NCBI GenBank assembly: GCA_014730285.1
Contig: WJIM01000164.1
Coordinates: forward strand, 1 to 7,298
Source: Candidatus Zixiibacteriota bacterium
GTDB lineage: Bacteria > Zixibacteria > MSB-5A5 > JAABVY01
Direction: 5' to 3'
Length of the DNA stretch: 7,298 bases
In this document: positions 5,983-7,298 of the stretch, piece by piece
Layout of the letters: every line of letters starts with the position of its first letter
How positions within the stretch are numbered: the first letter of the stretch is position 1
The notes under the pieces: model-generated
Database searches by the model: none
What the model saw: the letters and a program-made list of their open reading frames with translations, nothing else
Told to the model about the DNA's origin: nothing
Made by a program: the position numbers and the translations under genes

Positions 5983-7298
5983 ATGAAAGATCTCACACAA
6001 AGAATAACAAAAAGGGAAGCGCCTATCAACCTGGATGCCGATCAATTCCGAAATCTTGGATATAATCTGGTCGATAGCATAGCCGAGTTTCTGGAGAATA
6101 TCCATAATCATCCGGTAACATCAAAACTTACTCCGGAGGAAGCTCGCGCAAAGGTCCAAGCAGACAAACGGCTTCCCGATAACGGCACCGATCCGGCCGC
6201 TTTGATGAACCGGACTGTCAAACTGCTTTTGGAAAATTCGCTTTTTAACGGCCATCCGCGTTTCTGGGGATATATAACCTCTTCTCCCGCGCCGATCGGA
6301 ATTCTGTCTGACCTTCTGGCTTCGGCTGTCAATCCGAATCTGGGCGGATGGCAGCTCTCTCCGATTGCAACCGAAATCGAGTCTCAGGCAATCCGCTGGA
6401 TCGCTGAATTTATGGGCTATCCCGCAGACTGCGGCGGGGTACTGACAAGCGGCGGCAATATGGCCAATTTCATTTGTTTTCTGGCGGCACGTAAAGCGGC
6501 GGCAAAACATGATATCCAGTCCGAGGGCCTCAAGGGCGCAAATCTTCGGGTTTATGCCTCGAAAGAAACTCATACCTGGATCGAAAAGGCCGCGGATTTA
6601 TTCGGTCTGGGAACTGTGAATACCCGCTGCATCAAAACCGATTCCCAGCAGAGGATGGATGTTGACGATCTCAAGCGTTCACTGGACAACGATCTGGAAA
6701 ACAGCGATATTCCTATGATGGTTGTGGGCACTGCCGGAACTGTCAGCACCGGCGCAATTGATCCATTGCCTCAAATTGCCAGCATCTGCCGCGCATATAA
6801 TATCTGGTTTCATATAGACGGAGCTTACGGCGGCTTTGCAGCCGGGCTCGATAATATGGATGAAAACATTTACGCTCTTCGTGAGGCCGATTCGATTGCC
6901 GTCGATCCCCATAAATGGCTCTATGCCCCGCTCGAGGCAGGATGTGCTCTGGTTCGTGACGGTGAATTAATGCGTACCACATTTTCATATCACCCGCCAT
7001 ACTATCATTTCGGTGAGGAGGCCACCAATTATGTCGATTACGGTATGCAGAATTCACGGGGCTTCCGTGCGCTCAAGGTCTGGATGGCATTTCAGCAGGT
7101 CGGACGTAACGGCTTTGTCCAGATGATAGACGAGGATATCCGGCTGGCGAAAGATATGTTTCATTTAATAGATATCGAACCGGAACTCGAAGCGCTAACG
7201 CACAACCTCAGTATCACAACCTTCCGCTACATTCCTGAGGATTTGAAAGATAGTAAAGACGATGAAAAGACTACCCAGTATCTCGATAAGCTCAATGA
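5983..7298 (+). CDS. Group II PLP-dependent amino acid decarboxylase (partial at 3' end)
   Basis: Open from ATG 5983 to the window end (438 codons plus 2 bases), so the C-terminus is missing. Family members run about 450-520 residues. The fold-type I marks are in order: HPRFWGYI (91-98), NPNLGGWQLSP (117-127), TSGGNMAN (155-162, phosphate loop), H197 in KETHTW expected to stack on the PLP ring, GTAGTVSTGAIDPL (249-262), HIDGAYGG (277-284, D279 binding the pyridine nitrogen) and DPHKW (308-312) with Schiff-base K311. The stretch SYHPPYYHFGEEATNYVDYG (335-354) typifies a bacterial subgroup often labelled aromatic amino acid, glutamate or cysteine-sulfinate decarboxylase; substrate cannot be fixed. 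Purines at 5969-5979 (GAGG, then GGGA close to the ATG) can serve as ribosome-binding site. It is probably co-transcribed with the upstream deacetylase. Confidence 0.93.
   Translation, partial: MKDLTQRITKREAPINLDADQFRNLGYNLVDSIAEFLENIHNHPVTSKLTPEEARAKVQADKRLPDNGTDPAALMNRTVKLLLENSLFNGHPRFWGYITSSPAPIGILSDLLASAVNPNLGGWQLSPIATEIESQAIRWIAEFMGYPADCGGVLTSGGNMANFICFLAARKAAAKHDIQSEGLKGANLRVYASKETHTWIEKAADLFGLGTVNTRCIKTDSQQRMDVDDLKRSLDNDLENSDIPMMVVGTAGTVSTGAIDPLPQIASICRAYNIWFHIDGAYGGFAAGLDNMDENIYALREADSIAVDPHKWLYAPLEAGCALVRDGELMRTTFSYHPPYYHFGEEATNYVDYGMQNSRGFRALKVWMAFQQVGRNGFVQMIDEDIRLAKDMFHLIDIEPELEALTHNLSITTFRYIPEDLKDSKDDEKTTQYLDKLN

Noticed and set aside
6121..6573. Minus-strand frame of 150 codons inside the decarboxylase region
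   Set aside because: The plus-strand frame there carries the full set of decarboxylase motifs; the minus frame is rich in Cys/Arg and has no domain.
1..7298. CRISPR array, transposon ends, tRNA or rRNA genes
   Set aside because: I saw no regularly spaced direct repeats, no transposase, and no tRNA- or rRNA-like sequence.

Overview
The window looks like a fragment of a mid-GC bacterial genome, probably from the FCB side of the tree (Zixibacteria- or Latescibacteria-like candidate phyla). I infer this from three things. The secreted protein has dockerin repeats of the GDxNCDGxVNVSDAIYIINYIF type. The membrane Ser/Thr kinase has a PD40 propeller ectodomain. The general gene style fits as well. 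No rRNA or other phylogenetic marker is present, so the assignment is tentative.

Layout. (1) 1-819, plus strand: the 3' end of a large secreted protein, with half a dockerin repeat, a beta-sandwich module and a complete C-terminal dockerin pair. A strong intrinsic terminator follows at 837-877. (2) 931-2041, plus strand: a two-gene unit of a class I SAM methyltransferase and a DinB-family putative metalloenzyme, 4 bp apart. (3) 2052-4709, minus strand: a transmembrane Ser/Thr protein kinase of 885 aa with an extracytoplasmic PD40/TolB-like propeller, convergent with the DinB gene. (4) 4710-5115: a 406-bp divergent region holding an inverted repeat, a probable 35-aa one-helix membrane peptide (4858-4965) and a candidate promoter. 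(5) 5116-7298, plus strand: a PIG-L/LmbE family zinc deacetylase followed after 45 bp by a group II PLP-dependent decarboxylase that runs off the window end.

Functionally, the window combines a surface or secreted modular protein, a signalling receptor kinase and small-molecule enzymes. The two plus-strand gene pairs look like operons. The deacetylase-decarboxylase pair could act on one amine or amino-sugar metabolite, but the substrate is not readable from sequence. No mobile element, CRISPR array, tRNA or rRNA is visible. There is no clear evidence for a wholly new system. The least-explained elements are the small membrane peptide, the palindromic DNA inside the kinase linker and the deacetylase-decarboxylase pair.
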